Source: Ruminococcus_G sp963594675 (GTDB lineage: Bacteria > Bacillota > Clostridia > Lachnospirales > Lachnospiraceae). Taken from it: DNA of 11,637 bases. A program made the translations under genes and the position numbers. The DNA lies in NCBI GenBank assembly GCA_963594675.1, contig CAVBGA010000052.1, positions 1-11,637 of the forward strand, given 5' to 3'. The notes under the pieces were generated by a model, which did not search any database, had not been told where the DNA came from, and saw nothing but the letters and a program-made list of their open reading frames with translations. Shown here in pieces: positions 1 through 7,286 of this stretch (positions within the stretch are counted from its first letter, which is position 1; the number at the start of each line of letters is the position of its first letter).

Positions 1-1
1 A

Positions 2-208
2 GTGCCTACACATCTCCAGGATGCCCATTATGGTGGGGCAGGAAAAATGGGTCAAGGGGTAGGATATCAATACGCTCATGATTTTCCGAAACATTATGTA
101 AAACAACAATACCTCCCAGATGAACTGGAAGGTAGTCATTTTTATCATCCTACAGAGCAGGGCTATGAAAAGAAAATACGAGAGTATCTGGATTGGATTC
201 ATGAGTAA
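2..208 (+). CDS. rarA: RarA (MgsA) replication-associated recombination ATPase, C-terminal end only
   Basis: Only the last 68 or so codons are present; the gene enters from the left edge, so the GTG at position 2 is an internal valine codon, not a start. The residues match the conserved C-terminus of RarA/MgsA: an opening PTHLQDAHYGGAGKMG stretch, then GYQYAHDFP, VKQQYLPDEL and a final PTEQGYEKKI. In the family, RarA is a cytosolic AAA+ ATPase related to clamp loaders that acts at stalled replication forks. This end belongs to the tetramerisation region; the ATPase core lies outside the window. The stop at 206-208 is only three bases from the stop of the convergent gene at 212, with no terminator hairpin between them. 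Confidence 0.9.
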   Translation: MPTHLQDAHYGGAGKMGQGVGYQYAHDFPKHYVKQQYLPDELEGSHFYHPTEQGYEKKIREYLDWIHE

Positions 209-211
209 AGT

Positions 212-748
212 TTAGTCTTTCTTGTCACTCCCACTCATAAGTTCTTTCATGAGATATTCATAAATCTGCTGGCTCTTTTCCGGCCAGACAGATACCATTT
301 GACGGGCAATGGATTCCTCAGGAACAGTAAGCTGCAGTTCCATGAGGGTTCCATTGCCTTCTTTTACGTAACAGTGGACACTGTAATCATTTTGCATGGG
401 GATCTTGTCATAATCGGCCCGTGTCATCATTTCATTACGCATTTCGTAGGCGTTGGCATCCAAATAACGCATAATATCATCTTTTATGGCATCGGGTATC
501 TGATCCTCAAAGAAGTCGATGGTTTGTTTTCCATTATCTGTCATCTGATAACTGGAAGTATTTTGCGAGGTCTCCATATCCAGAAGACCGGATTCTGTCA
601 TCTCCGAGATTGCCTGTTGCAGGTGAAAATAAGAGGTATATTCCTGCCCCAGAATGAAATCAGTAATCTGGGCATTCTTTAATGGAAAGTTTACTTTTTT
701 CAACATATATAAAATAATTAATTTATATAGGGTTAGAGATTCTGACAT
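212..748 (-). CDS. DUF4364 family protein, probable winged-helix protein
   Basis: I read this as a 178-residue protein of the DUF4364 family, common in Clostridia and without an assigned function. The frame is open up to 820, but the start is placed at 748 because AGGAGG lies 7 bases upstream of that ATG (in MSESLTLYKL). An ATG two codons upstream sits only one base after the AGGAGG, too close to be used. Residues 1 to about 90 look like a winged helix: a helix LYKLIILYMLKKV, a TDFIL segment, then HLQQAISEMTESGLL and a wing-like SSYQMTDNGK. The second half is mixed alpha/beta and acidic, ending in GSDKKD. No signal peptide or membrane segment is seen. It is last in a minus-strand operon, 40 bases after the radical SAM gene. 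A DNA-binding role is inference from the fold-like pattern only. Confidence 0.85.
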   Translation of the reverse strand: MSESLTLYKLIILYMLKKVNFPLKNAQITDFILGQEYTSYFHLQQAISEMTESGLLDMETSQNTSSYQMTDNGKQTIDFFEDQIPDAIKDDIMRYLDANAYEMRNEMMTRADYDKIPMQNDYSVHCYVKEGNGTLMELQLTVPEESIARQMVSVWPEKSQQIYEYLMKELMSGSDKKD

Positions 749-788
749 GGGCATTCCTCCTGATATATTAGGATATGGAGTGCTGAGG

Positions 789-1727
789 TTAGGGATGATA
801 ATATTTCCCTTGCCAGGCATCCATGATTTTCATACGGTGATGAAGTTCATTAAGTACGGATCTCTTGGCACTGCTCCATAGGGGAGCGATTAAGAGATCT
901 TTTGGGCCGTCACCGGTGACTCGGTGAATTACAATTTCCGGCGATAATACTTCCAGGCAGTGAATCACTCGGTTGAGATAATCATCTTTACTGAGTACTT
1001 GAAACTGTCCCTTTTGATAGTCGTTGGCCAGGTCGGTTCCCTTGAGTACATGAAGCAATTGCAGTTTAATTCCCTGAATATCCATATGATTTAAATAATT
1101 CATAGTCTCCAGGTTCATAGCTTCATTTTCGCCGGGGAGGCCAAGAATTGTATGGACGATTACTTCTATATGTAAGTCTCGAAGATCCTTGACTGCTTTT
1201 TCAAAACAGGGCATATCATAGCCTCGGCGAATATAAGCGGCACTGGCGGGATGAATAGTTTGGAGTCCAAGCTCCACCCAGACCGGTTTTTGATGATTTA
1301 GCTCATCAAGTAATGCGAGCACATCATCCCCAAGACAGTCGGGGCGTGTACCAATAGAGAGGGCCACCACCTCCGGATGCTGAATCGCCTCTGTGAATAT
1401 TTCTCTCAAATAGGCTACTGGAGCGTAGGTATTGGTGTAAGCTTGGAAATAAGCGATAAATTTATCGGCATTTCTTTTTCCAGCCAGCAATTTCTTTTGT
1501 TCTTCTATCTGCTGATGAATGGAAAGAGATTGATTTCCAGCGAAATCACCGGAACCGCCCGCGCTGCAAAAAATACAACCACCTCGTCCAATCTTTCCAT
1601 CTCTGTTGGGACAAGACATGCCTCCGTTTAGGGAGAGTTTATACACTTTGGTATGAAAAATCTCTTCCATTCTGCAGCTAAGAGAATAGTAGGGTTTGTT
1701 TTGCCAGATTTGCATGGATGGAATCAC
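789..1727 (-). CDS. TIGR01212 family radical SAM protein (YtqA/YhcC type)
   Basis: This 312-residue protein belongs to the radical SAM family TIGR01212, which includes E. coli YhcC and B. subtilis YtqA. The cluster-binding cysteines are C39, C51 and C54 in CPNRDGKIGRGGCIFC, a CX11CX2C spacing typical of this family rather than CX3CX2C. They should hold the SAM-cleaving [4Fe-4S] cluster. Further hallmarks are YFQAYTNTYAP, SIGTRPDCL and VWVELGLQTIHP. The length matches full-length family members. Family members are cytosolic and I do not assign a substrate. The start is a GTG at 1727 whose GTGA overlaps the TGA of the upstream TrpR-like gene by 4 bases, suggesting translational coupling. An ATG four codons in (1715) is a possible alternative start. 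Confidence 0.9.
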   Translation of the reverse strand: MIPSMQIWQNKPYYSLSCRMEEIFHTKVYKLSLNGGMSCPNRDGKIGRGGCIFCSAGGSGDFAGNQSLSIHQQIEEQKKLLAGKRNADKFIAYFQAYTNTYAPVAYLREIFTEAIQHPEVVALSIGTRPDCLGDDVLALLDELNHQKPVWVELGLQTIHPASAAYIRRGYDMPCFEKAVKDLRDLHIEVIVHTILGLPGENEAMNLETMNYLNHMDIQGIKLQLLHVLKGTDLANDYQKGQFQVLSKDDYLNRVIHCLEVLSPEIVIHRVTGDGPKDLLIAPLWSSAKRSVLNELHHRMKIMDAWQGKYYHP

Positions 1728-2014
1728 TCCACTCCGATTCGTTTAAAGACCAGGTCGTAACCATCATTCCCATAGGTGAGGGAGCGGTTAACGCGGCTGA
1801 TGGTTGCTGTGGATGCTCCGGTCTTTTCGGAAATCTCCAGATAGGTTTTCTTCTGATGCAGCATCTTGGCTACTTCGAAACGCTGAGAAAGAGAAAGCAA
1901 TTCATTGATGGTGCATACATCCTCAAAAAATGTATAGCATTCTTCTTTGCTTTGCAGACTCAGGATTGCATCAAACAGCTGATCAACAGCTTCTGTATGT
2001 ATCGTCTTACTCAT
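1724..2014 (-). CDS. YerC/YecD-type TrpR-related transcriptional regulator
   Basis: This 96-residue protein resembles the YerC/YecD group of Trp-repressor homologs found across Firmicutes. The helix-turn-helix lies at about residues 57-80 (TYLEISEKTGASTATISRVN), preceded by the helix bundle INELLSLSQRFEVAKML that marks the TrpR fold. The effector in this subgroup is not established, and tryptophan should not be assumed. The start at 2014 is preferred because GAGG lies 8 bases upstream. The in-frame ATG at 2035 has no ribosome-binding site. The stop overlaps the radical SAM start by 4 bases, so the two genes are probably co-translated. A 7-bp inverted repeat upstream at 2117-2132 is a possible autoregulatory operator. 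Confidence 0.88.
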   Translation of the reverse strand: MSKTIHTEAVDQLFDAILSLQSKEECYTFFEDVCTINELLSLSQRFEVAKMLHQKKTYLEISEKTGASTATISRVNRSLTYGNDGYDLVFKRIGVE

Positions 2015-2061
2015 AATGTTTTCCTCACATTTCATAATTCAAATACAATTACGTGAAATAA

Positions 2062-2095
2062 GCAGGACTGTAATCGTTTTGATTGCAGCTCCTGC
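2062..2095 (-). terminator. 14-bp hairpin: terminator of the DUF1836 gene or attenuator of the TrpR-like operon
   Basis: GCAGGACTGTAATC (2062-2075) pairs with GATTGCAG plus TCCTGC (2081-2095). There is one G-U pair, a single bulged C and a GTTTT loop. Read on the minus strand it is followed by TTATTT, a short and imperfect U-tract. It lies downstream of the DUF1836 stop and also just after the likely start of transcription for the TrpR-like gene. It could therefore end the first transcript, attenuate the second, or protect its 5' end. Confidence 0.5.
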
Positions 2096-2109
2096 CTATC
2101 AACAGGTGT

Positions 2110-2132
2110 ATTATAATTTTAACACGTTAAAA
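2110..2132 (-). promoter_or_regulatory. Probable promoter -10 and operator for the TrpR-like/radical SAM/DUF4364 operon
   Basis: On the minus strand a consensus TATAAT lies at 2115-2110. Immediately upstream, where the spacer would be, is the inverted repeat TTTTAAC-AC-GTTAAAA (2117-2132). A 7-bp perfect repeat in that position is a typical repressor site, and the first gene downstream encodes a small helix-turn-helix protein. No good -35 is visible, so the promoter assignment is moderate and autoregulation is inference. Confidence 0.4.
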
Positions 2133-2149
2133 TCCTAATGTAAACAAAG

Positions 2150-2749
2150 TCATTGTTTCTTTTCAGCGGAGAATTGATCCACGATGGATTCGATTAACTG
2201 TTTTTTGGTGTAAACATCATAGCTTAGAAGACAGATGAAAGTGAACATCTGCATATAATCCTTATCTTCTTCCTGGGCATCCGCAAAAATTTCAAGGGAT
2301 TTTTCATATTTTGCACGGATGTCTTCTTTATTTGATTGGTTTTGTGCTTCCTCTGCAGCAACGATCCTTTCATATACCTCTTGCAGGGAATACTGTCCTT
2401 TTCGATCAAAATATTTATCGCTGATGGGTTTTAGGATATCCTGAATATCTGTGATGGAGAGAAAACTTTTTAAATAATAAATAAAAATAAGCATCAATAT
2501 ATGCTCTGAAGAGTATTTTTTCTTTTCCGAAGGGGGCAGAAGCTTATTCTTTGTATAGTTGTTGATCATGGTTTTGGTAAGAATCTTATCATCTTCATGG
2601 CGTTTGGTTGATTCCAGGTTAGCATCCATAAAAGTGGTTACCTGATCCATATAGAGAGGAATATTGGGAATGTCCCCTGCTTTTACAAAATCCGTGTTTG
2701 ACATGGTTTCCAGAATACTGTTAATCCAATCTTTTTTATCTATATTCAT
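2150..2749 (-). CDS. DUF1836 domain-containing protein
   Basis: This 199-residue protein is recognised as DUF1836 family from the block TMINNYTKNKLLPPSEKKKY at about residues 60-79, followed by SSEHILMLIFIYYLKSFLSI. The DUF1836 domain is a MerR-like helix-turn-helix: the KNKLLPP turn and the following Tyr match the way MerR-type proteins begin their second helix. DNA binding is therefore likely but not proven, and no ligand is known to me. The C-terminal third is acidic and helical. The start at 2749 has GGAGG 7 bases upstream. It is a single gene, divergent from pcrA across 237 bases, with the hairpin at 2062-2095 downstream. No signal peptide or membrane segment is visible. Confidence 0.88.
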   Translation of the reverse strand: MNIDKKDWINSILETMSNTDFVKAGDIPNIPLYMDQVTTFMDANLESTKRHEDDKILTKTMINNYTKNKLLPPSEKKKYSSEHILMLIFIYYLKSFLSITDIQDILKPISDKYFDRKGQYSLQEVYERIVAAEEAQNQSNKEDIRAKYEKSLEIFADAQEEDKDYMQMFTFICLLSYDVYTKKQLIESIVDQFSAEKKQ

Positions 2750-2805
2750 TATAGCGCCTCCGACATTCCTATATAGAAAATATTATGTGAACTTTAAGAA
2801 CATAT

Positions 2806-2822
2806 GAGGTGAGATACACCTC
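2806..2822. repeat. 6-bp inverted repeat in the DUF1836/pcrA divergent intergenic region
   Basis: GAGGTG-AGATA-CACCTC is a perfect inverted repeat 57 bases upstream of the DUF1836 start and about 100 bases upstream of the pcrA -35. It has no U-tract on either side, so an operator is more likely than a terminator. The arms are short and chance is possible. Apart from this and the pcrA promoter I see little else in 2750-2986. Confidence 0.3.
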
Positions 2823-2908
2823 CACAAGATATAGTTTAGAATACCAGATATATAAGATTTTTTCAAGAGATGTAGGGCATGTGCTTGCTTTCTTCTGGCA
2901 GTACTTGC

Positions 2909-2937
2909 TTTACTTTGATCTTTCTAGGATATATAAT
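2909..2937 (+). promoter_or_regulatory. Probable sigma-A promoter of pcrA
   Basis: TTTACT (2909-2914) and TATAAT (2932-2937) are separated by 17 bases, placing transcription start near 2944 and giving a leader of about 43 bases. The pcrA ATG at 2987 follows an AAAGG about 6 bases upstream. CTTGCTT occurs twice (2884-2890 and 2904-2910), 20 bases apart, with the second copy abutting the -35. Confidence 0.6.
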
Positions 2938-2986
2938 CGTTAATGTTCACCTTTGGTAACTATTAAGAAGCAAAGAAAGGTTATAT

Positions 2987-5218
2987 ATGAACACTTTTGA
3001 TAGTTTGAATCCACAACAGCGAGAGGCTGTAGAATATACGGAAGGTCCACTTTTGATTCTGGCAGGGGCTGGTTCCGGGAAAACAAAGGTCCTGACCAAC
3101 AGGATTGCCTATTTAATCGAAGAAAAGGGAGTAAAACCTTGGAATATCATGGCCATCACCTTTACCAATAAGGCTGCCGCCGAGATGAGGGAGCGTGTAA
3201 TGAATGCCGTATCCTTTGGCGGAGAGAGTATATGGGTGTCTACGTTTCATTCCAGTTGTGTAAGGATTCTTCGACGTTACATTGATCGTATCGGTTATGA
3301 AAATAATTTCACTATTTATGATACGGACGATTCCAAGTCTGTGATGAAGGAAATCATAAAATCCATGAATCTGGATACCAAGATGTTTAAAGAGAGAGCT
3401 GTGCTGTCTGCAATTTCCTCAGCGAAAAATTCTATGATTTCTCCTGAGGACTATACTGCAGAAAATGGAGAAGACCGCTATTCTACTGTGGTGGCAAAAC
3501 TTTATACGGCTTATCAAAAACGCCTTGCCAAGAATAATGCTCTGGATTTTGATGATCTGCTTATGAAAACGGTAGAGCTTTTTGAAGCTTGCCCGGAAGT
3601 ACTTTTGGCATATCAGGAACAGTTAAAATACCTTATGGTGGATGAGTACCAGGATACGAATACAGTTCAATTCCGCTTTATCAGTCTTCTGGCAGAAAGA
3701 TATCGGAATTTGTGTGTGGTTGGTGATGATGACCAGTCGATTTATCGTTTCCGTGGGGCGGATATTAAGAATATTCTAAGCTTTGAAAAGGTATTTCCTG
3801 ATACCAAGGTGATCCGCCTGGAACAGAATTATCGCTCCACCCAGAATATCCTAAATGCGGCAAATGAAGTGATTCGTAATAATAAGCAGAGAAAAGAAAA
3901 ATCTCTCTGGACAGAAAATGAGGCAGGAAAGCTTCCTAGATTTCGCCAGTTTATGACTGCCTTTGAAGAGGCGGAATTTGTAGCTGGGGAGATTCGCAAG
4001 AGAGTGGCAGCAGGGGAAAACCGATATCAGGATTTTGCTATCTTATATCGCACCAATGCCCAGTCTCGACTTTTTGAAGAGAAATTTATGTTTGCCAATA
4101 TTCCTTACCGCTTGGTAGGGGGCATAAATTTCTATGCCAGAAAAGAAATTAAAGATCTTCTATGTTATTTAAAGACCATTGATAATGCCAGAGACGATCT
4201 GGCGGTGCGCAGGGTAATCAACGTTCCCAAAAGAGGAATTGGGGCAACTTCTATCAATAAGGCAGCGGATTATGCTATGGCAAATGGTCTAAGCTTTTAT
4301 GACGCTCTGGCATCAGAGGGAATTGGAAATGTATTGGGCCGCAGCAAGAGCAAGGTGGATGGCTTTGTTTCCCTGATTGAGCGTTTGCGTTCCCAGGTGG
4401 ATTTTTTAAGTGTCCGTGAACTGTTGGAAAAAGTGATAGAGGAAACAGCCTATGTAAAAGAGCTGGAAATAGAGAATACGGACGAGGCAAAAGCCAGAAT
4501 TGAAAATATTAATGAGTTGATTACAAAGGCACAATTGTATGATGATTCCGCTCAAGAGGGAAGTCTAAGCGCCTTCTTAGAGGAAGTGGCCTTGGTGGCA
4601 GACATTGACAGTCTGGATTCCTCAGATGATAAAGTGCTTCTTATGACTTTGCACAGTGCCAAAGGTTTGGAGTTCCCTATTGTATATATGACAGGAATGG
4701 AAGATGGAATTTTCCCTGGTTTTATGTCAATTACATCGGATGATCCTATGTCCATTGAAGAGGAAAGAAGACTCTGTTATGTGGGAATTACTAGGGCGAA
4801 AAAAGAGTTGATTATGACCGGTGCCAAGCAGCGAATGGTACGTGGTGAGACCCAATACAGTAGAATTTCCCGTTTTATTGGGGAGATTCCCAAGGACATG
4901 TTGGATATGGACCGTAGGGTCACAGAGAAGAAAACGGAGCAGACCTCATCTGGGGCATGGGACAAGAAGCCTCATACCAGTATGAGAGATTCTTACCGTT
5001 CCCAGCGCTCTCAGCTTTTTCAGCCGAATCAATTTAAAGTGGTTAAGGCGGACAAGCTGGAGTATGGTGTGGGCGATCAGGTAAAACATGTGAAGTTTGG
5101 CGTTGGTACAGTAAAGAACATTGTAGAGGGTGGCAAAGATTACGAAGTTACTGTGGATTTTGAAAAATTCGGTATTAAGAAAATGTTTGCTGCATTTGCA
5201 AAATTGAAGAAGATATAA
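2987..5218 (+). CDS. pcrA: ATP-dependent DNA helicase PcrA (UvrD/Rep family)
   Basis: This 743-residue SF1 3'-5' helicase has the normal PcrA length. Visible motifs in order are the Q-motif LNPQQREAV at about 7-15, Walker A AGAGSGKT at 26-33, ITFTNKAAAEM, Walker B DEYQDTN at 219-225, GDDDQSIYRFRGAD, QNYRST, the motif V block LMTLHSAKGLEFPIVY and the motif VI block ERRLCYVGITRAKKEL. A basic linker follows, then a C-terminal Tudor-like tail beginning GDQVKHVKFGVGTV, which in Firmicutes PcrA contacts RNA polymerase. In the family it unwinds DNA in repair, removes RecA filaments and resolves replication-transcription conflicts. All core catalytic motifs are intact. It has its own promoter; no terminator separates it from the small membrane protein gene 72 bases downstream. 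Confidence 0.97.
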   Translation: MNTFDSLNPQQREAVEYTEGPLLILAGAGSGKTKVLTNRIAYLIEEKGVKPWNIMAITFTNKAAAEMRERVMNAVSFGGESIWVSTFHSSCVRILRRYIDRIGYENNFTIYDTDDSKSVMKEIIKSMNLDTKMFKERAVLSAISSAKNSMISPEDYTAENGEDRYSTVVAKLYTAYQKRLAKNNALDFDDLLMKTVELFEACPEVLLAYQEQLKYLMVDEYQDTNTVQFRFISLLAERYRNLCVVGDDDQSIYRFRGADIKNILSFEKVFPDTKVIRLEQNYRSTQNILNAANEVIRNNKQRKEKSLWTENEAGKLPRFRQFMTAFEEAEFVAGEIRKRVAAGENRYQDFAILYRTNAQSRLFEEKFMFANIPYRLVGGINFYARKEIKDLLCYLKTIDNARDDLAVRRVINVPKRGIGATSINKAADYAMANGLSFYDALASEGIGNVLGRSKSKVDGFVSLIERLRSQVDFLSVRELLEKVIEETAYVKELEIENTDEAKARIENINELITKAQLYDDSAQEGSLSAFLEEVALVADIDSLDSSDDKVLLMTLHSAKGLEFPIVYMTGMEDGIFPGFMSITSDDPMSIEEERRLCYVGITRAKKELIMTGAKQRMVRGETQYSRISRFIGEIPKDMLDMDRRVTEKKTEQTSSGAWDKKPHTSMRDSYRSQRSQLFQPNQFKVVKADKLEYGVGDQVKHVKFGVGTVKNIVEGGKDYEVTVDFEKFGIKKMFAAFAKLKKI

Positions 5219-5229
5219 AGGATTACATG

Positions 5230-5258
5230 TGGCATTATCAGAAAAGTCGTGTTATAAT
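5230..5258 (+). promoter_or_regulatory. Extended -10 promoter for the 82-aa membrane protein gene
   Basis: TGTTATAAT (5250-5258) is a full extended -10 (TG-N-TATAAT). The -35 position 17 bases upstream (5230-5235, TGGCAT) is poor, as often seen with extended -10 promoters. It lies just after the pcrA stop at 5218 and leaves a short leader before the ATG at 5291. Confidence 0.5.
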
Positions 5259-5290
5259 ATTGCCATCGACTAAGGAAGGACGGTGTTACC

Positions 5291-5539
5291 ATGAACAATA
5301 AAATTGATGAACTGATGGCCCTGCTTCAGAAAAAAGAGATCGAAGAGAACAATAAGAACACATTGCTCTGGGTATTGGCTATCATCGGTGCTGTTGCTGC
5401 AGTAGCAGGAATTGCATATGCCGTTTATCGTTTCTTCACTCCGGATTACCTGGATGATTTTGAAGATGATTTCGATGATGATTTTGATGATTATTTCGAA
5501 GACGATGATAAAGATGAAGAAGAGGCAGATGAGGAGTAA
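5291..5539 (+). CDS. Small membrane protein with a 28-residue acidic-aromatic tail, function unknown
   Basis: I do not recognise a named family. The 82-residue product has a charged N-terminus (residues 1-24, NKIDELMALLQKKEIEE). One hydrophobic segment follows at about 25-48 (TLLWVLAIIGAVAAVAGIAY). The tail from 55 has 21 of 28 residues Asp or Glu, with aromatics F57, F61, F65 and F69 every fourth position. That spacing would put the aromatics on one face of a helix. AAGGA lies about 10 bases upstream of the ATG. It has its own extended -10 promoter, and a strong terminator follows 27 bases after the stop. It is therefore probably a real single gene and not a leftover between pcrA and rlmD. 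Topology is uncertain; the acidic tail is more likely outside. A tail this acidic could bind cations or a basic partner, but that is speculation. Confidence 0.75.
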   Translation: MNNKIDELMALLQKKEIEENNKNTLLWVLAIIGAVAAVAGIAYAVYRFFTPDYLDDFEDDFDDDFDDYFEDDDKDEEEADEE

Positions 5540-5566
5540 GCATCTGTAAGTTCTATGTACACTTGA

Positions 5567-5602
5567 CCCGGTGAGACTTTGAGTGCCTCACCGGGATTTT
5601 TT
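5567..5602 (+). terminator. Intrinsic terminator after the 82-aa gene
   Basis: CCCGGTGAG (5567-5575) pairs perfectly with CTCACCGGG (5587-5595), with an 11-base loop. An A and six T follow (5596-5602). This is the clearest terminator in the window, and it insulates pcrA and the small gene from the methyltransferase gene. Confidence 0.92.
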
Positions 5603-5695
5603 ATCGTATAGGAAACTCAGTTGACAAATTTTGTAGTTGTTAAGCATTTGTAAGAAAAACAGAATATCCACCATAGATAGTGAGAGGAGACATCC

Positions 5696-7060
5696 ATGAA
5701 AAAGGGTGATATGGGTTGGGGAATTATCGAGAAAGTAGATTTCCCAAATAAAGGCAAGCTGACCTTTGAGGACCAGCAGATTACAGTAAAAAATGGAATT
5801 CCCGGTCAGAAGATTGAGTTTATGATTAATAAAAAAAGAGGAGGACGTCTGGAGGGTCGTATCATGAAGACTCTGGAGCAATCCCCTCTGGAGACTAGGG
5901 AGGCAGTTTGTCATAATTTCCCTGCTTGTGGTGGGTGTATGTACCAGACTATGCCATACGAGGAACAATTAAAAATGAAATCTGAGCAGATTAAGACCCT
6001 TTTAGATGGAGTTATTGACTATGCTTATGATTTTGAACCTATTAAAAGAAGCCCGAAGGAGTTTGCATACCGCAACAAAATGGAGTTTTCTTTTGGCGAT
6101 GAATATAAGGATGGCCCTCTGACTTTGGGACTCCACAAAAAGGGCAGTACCTATGACATTTTGACAGCTTCTGATTGCAAATTGGTTCATGAGGACATGA
6201 CAAAAATTCTGGTCTGTGTATGGCAGTATTTTCTCAAGAGAAAGGTTAGCTATTATAAGAAGATGCAGCATGTTGGCTACCTTCGTCATCTTATGCTGCG
6301 AAGAGCAGATCGAACAGGGGAAATTCTGGTAAATCTGGTGACAACATCCCAGGAAATGCATGATCTGCAACCCTTGGTGGAAGAGATTTTAGCCCTTGAT
6401 CTGGAAGGAAAGATTACAGGAATTCTTCATATTATTAATGATTCCTTATCTGACGTGGTGCAAAGTGATGAGACAAAGGTTCTTTACGGACAGGATTACT
6501 TCTATGAAGAACTTCTGGGACTTCGTTTCCGTATTACACCATTTTCCTTCTTTCAGCCTAATTCCCAGGCAGCGGAAATTCTCTACGAGACCGTTAGGGA
6601 ATATGTAGGCCGTGAAAAGAAAAATGTAATTTATGATTTGTATAGCGGTACCGGAACCATTTCTCAGATAGCAGCGGCTGTGGCAGATAAAGTAGTGGGC
6701 GTAGAGATTGTGGAGGAAGCGGTAGAGGCAGCTCGGGAAAATGCACAATTAAATGGAATCGGCAATTGCGAATTCATCGCCGGTGATGTACTGAAGGTAT
6801 TGGATAACCTGACGGAAAGACCAGATTTTATTATTCTGGATCCTCCAAGAGATGGAGTGCATCCCAAGGCCTTACCAAAGATTCTGGACTATGGTGTGGA
6901 TAAGTTGATTTACATTTCCTGCAAGCCTACCAGCCTGGCCAGAGATTTGCCTATGTTCCATGAAAAGGGCTATCGGGTGGAACGCTGTGTCTGTGTGGAT
7001 CAATTTGTCCACACCGTTCACGTGGAGACTGTGGCTCTGATTTCTAAGGTGAAGAAGTAA
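5696..7060 (+). CDS. rlmD: 23S rRNA (uracil-5-)-methyltransferase, RlmD/RlmCD (RumA) family
   Basis: This 454-residue protein has an N-terminal TRAM-like RNA-binding region (about 1-58). Four cysteines, C72, C78, C81 and C161, match the CX5CX2C...C arrangement that holds the [4Fe-4S] cluster in RumA. The SAM-binding motif IYDLYSGTGTI lies at about 312-322 and LDPPRDGVHP at about 381-390. The catalytic nucleophile is C409 in YISCKP, with the general base E444 in VHVETVALI. It should methylate C5 of uridine in 23S rRNA. In Bacillus one enzyme of this kind (RlmCD) handles both U747 and U1939, so which site or sites are used here cannot be told from sequence. The ATG has AGGAG 6 bases upstream. 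All key residues are present. It is flanked by terminators on both sides. Confidence 0.95.
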   Translation: MKKGDMGWGIIEKVDFPNKGKLTFEDQQITVKNGIPGQKIEFMINKKRGGRLEGRIMKTLEQSPLETREAVCHNFPACGGCMYQTMPYEEQLKMKSEQIKTLLDGVIDYAYDFEPIKRSPKEFAYRNKMEFSFGDEYKDGPLTLGLHKKGSTYDILTASDCKLVHEDMTKILVCVWQYFLKRKVSYYKKMQHVGYLRHLMLRRADRTGEILVNLVTTSQEMHDLQPLVEEILALDLEGKITGILHIINDSLSDVVQSDETKVLYGQDYFYEELLGLRFRITPFSFFQPNSQAAEILYETVREYVGREKKNVIYDLYSGTGTISQIAAAVADKVVGVEIVEEAVEAARENAQLNGIGNCEFIAGDVLKVLDNLTERPDFIILDPPRDGVHPKALPKILDYGVDKLIYISCKPTSLARDLPMFHEKGYRVERCVCVDQFVHTVHVETVALISKVKK

Positions 7061-7114
7061 TAAATAGCGGGAAAAGACTTGAAATTATGAAAATGGAATA
7101 AGAGATATAAGCTT

Positions 7115-7143
7115 TAGCATCGGTCACAAGTTGATCGGTGCTA
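7115..7143 (+). terminator. Probable terminator after rlmD
   Basis: TAGCATCGGTCA (7115-7126) pairs over 12 positions with TGATCGGTGCTA (7132-7143), including two G-U pairs, around a 5-base loop. TTATTGTG follows, a weak U-tract. The position 54 bases after the rlmD stop fits a terminator. Confidence 0.6.
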
Positions 7144-7286
7144 TTATTGTGGAAACTATATATTGAACAAGCTTTCTTTGTAAAATAACAGGTGAAAATT
7201 GTTAACTACATTGTAATGCTTTTCAGAATGAATTACAATACATATACATAAAAACCGTTGAAATATCAATGTAAAGGAGGAAGGAG
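7144..7286 (+). other. Non-coding stretch at the start of the accessory patch, with an inverted repeat
   Basis: No coding frame with a usable start is visible here; the sequence is A+T rich. It holds an 8-bp perfect inverted repeat, ATTGTAAT (7210-7217) and ATTACAAT (7232-7239), separated by 14 bases. A strong Shine-Dalgarno AAAGGAGG at 7273-7280 belongs to the small ORF starting at 7287. I could not pick a convincing promoter. Confidence 0.35.

Noticed and set aside
2..208. Complete 68-aa small gene starting at GTG
   Set aside because: The sequence is the conserved C-terminus of RarA, so the gene is truncated by the window edge.
5621..5650. Perfect -35 TTGACA upstream of rlmD
   Set aside because: No acceptable -10 lies 16-18 bases downstream (the sequence there is GCATTT), so I did not call a promoter although one must exist nearby.
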